The notes under the pieces were generated by a model. It searched no databases. It was not told where the DNA came from and saw nothing but the letters and a program-made list of their open reading frames with translations. This document shows positions 14,006 to 14,109 of a stretch of DNA of 14,109 bases, piece after piece. The stretch is from assembly GCA_937901625.1 (NCBI GenBank), contig CALDIE010000281.1, forward strand, positions 1 to 14,109, written 5' to 3'. Both the position numbers and the translations under genes were made by a program. The stretch's first letter is position 1. Each line of letters starts with the position of its first letter. This DNA is from an uncultured Lachnospiraceae bacterium. GTDB taxonomy: Bacteria; Bacillota; Clostridia; Lachnospirales; Lachnospiraceae.

Positions 14006-14109
14006 ATGGCTAAATTTATTAATGTAAGTGATTTGCCGAATATTCCCTGGCAGGCCAAGGGGGACAACGCGGATGAGGCGGCCAATGCCGGCAGCAAGTT
14101 CACCCGTGT
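14006..14109 (+). CDS. Start of a gene, possibly a GH130 beta-mannoside phosphorylase; 3' end beyond the window
   Basis: Only 34 codons are visible, starting MAKFINVSDLPNIPWQ and running open to the window edge. AGAAAGGAT 16 or so bases upstream, with GGTGA closer, is a modest ribosome binding site; the strong promoter at 13821 supports a real gene. The LPN(I/M)PW stretch near the N-terminus recalls GH130 phosphorylases that split beta-1,4-mannosyl-glucose or mannooligosaccharides, and such an enzyme would fit beside a 2-epimerase of this type. This is a guess from a short stretch plus context; the following residues (GDNADEAANAGSKFTR) do not match what I remember of GH130. Another sugar enzyme is quite possible. 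Confidence 0.5.
   Translation, partial: MAKFINVSDLPNIPWQAKGDNADEAANAGSKFTR

Overview
The window looks like chromosomal DNA of an anaerobic Firmicute of the Clostridia, most likely Lachnospiraceae or a close relative. Reasons: near-consensus sigma-A promoters (TTGACG-17-TATAAT and similar), strong AGGAGG-type ribosome binding sites, moderate base composition, a MurG whose N-terminus I know from Lachnospiraceae, and an epimerase very like cellobiose 2-epimerase of Ruminococcus albus. The family assignment is from memory of protein style, not from a search. I see no rRNA, tRNA, CRISPR array, transposase or phage gene.

Layout. 1-528 is the 3' part of a methionine-type ABC transporter permease (metI), closed by a strong terminator. 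704-2979 is a run of three plus-strand genes: a membrane-anchored protein of unknown function, a rhomboid intramembrane protease and a HIT-family nucleotide-binding protein. A terminator usable from both sides separates this run from a convergent murG (3045-4157, minus). murG and a short-chain flavodoxin (4437-4871) diverge from one intergenic region. The flavodoxin promoter carries a perfect inverted repeat at its start site. A second two-way terminator separates the flavodoxin from a convergent cytoplasmic GH31 alpha-glycosidase (4983-6992, minus).

7267-9547 holds two genes of unknown function, a two-pass membrane protein and a very acidic lipoprotein with internal repeats; both probably act at the cell surface. 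The lipoprotein ends 8 bases from the end of a convergent LtaS-like membrane phosphotransferase/sulfatase-superfamily gene (9556-11211, minus).

11501 to the window end looks like the start of a beta-mannoside or cello-oligosaccharide locus: an AGE-family cellobiose/mannobiose 2-epimerase, a LacI-family regulator, and the first 34 codons of a gene that may be a GH130 phosphorylase. A perfect 12-bp palindrome lies upstream of the epimerase, and two related imperfect palindromes flank a near-perfect promoter before the last gene. These are plausible operators for the LacI-family protein. In R. albus the epimerase turns mannobiose into mannosyl-glucose, which a GH130 phosphorylase then splits; this locus would fit that route.

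Most of the window is ordinary housekeeping and carbohydrate metabolism. The points most worth a second look are the flavodoxin operator, the LacI/epimerase regulatory layout, the TGTAAG tandem motifs in two unlinked intergenic regions, and the unrecognised membrane protein/lipoprotein pair.
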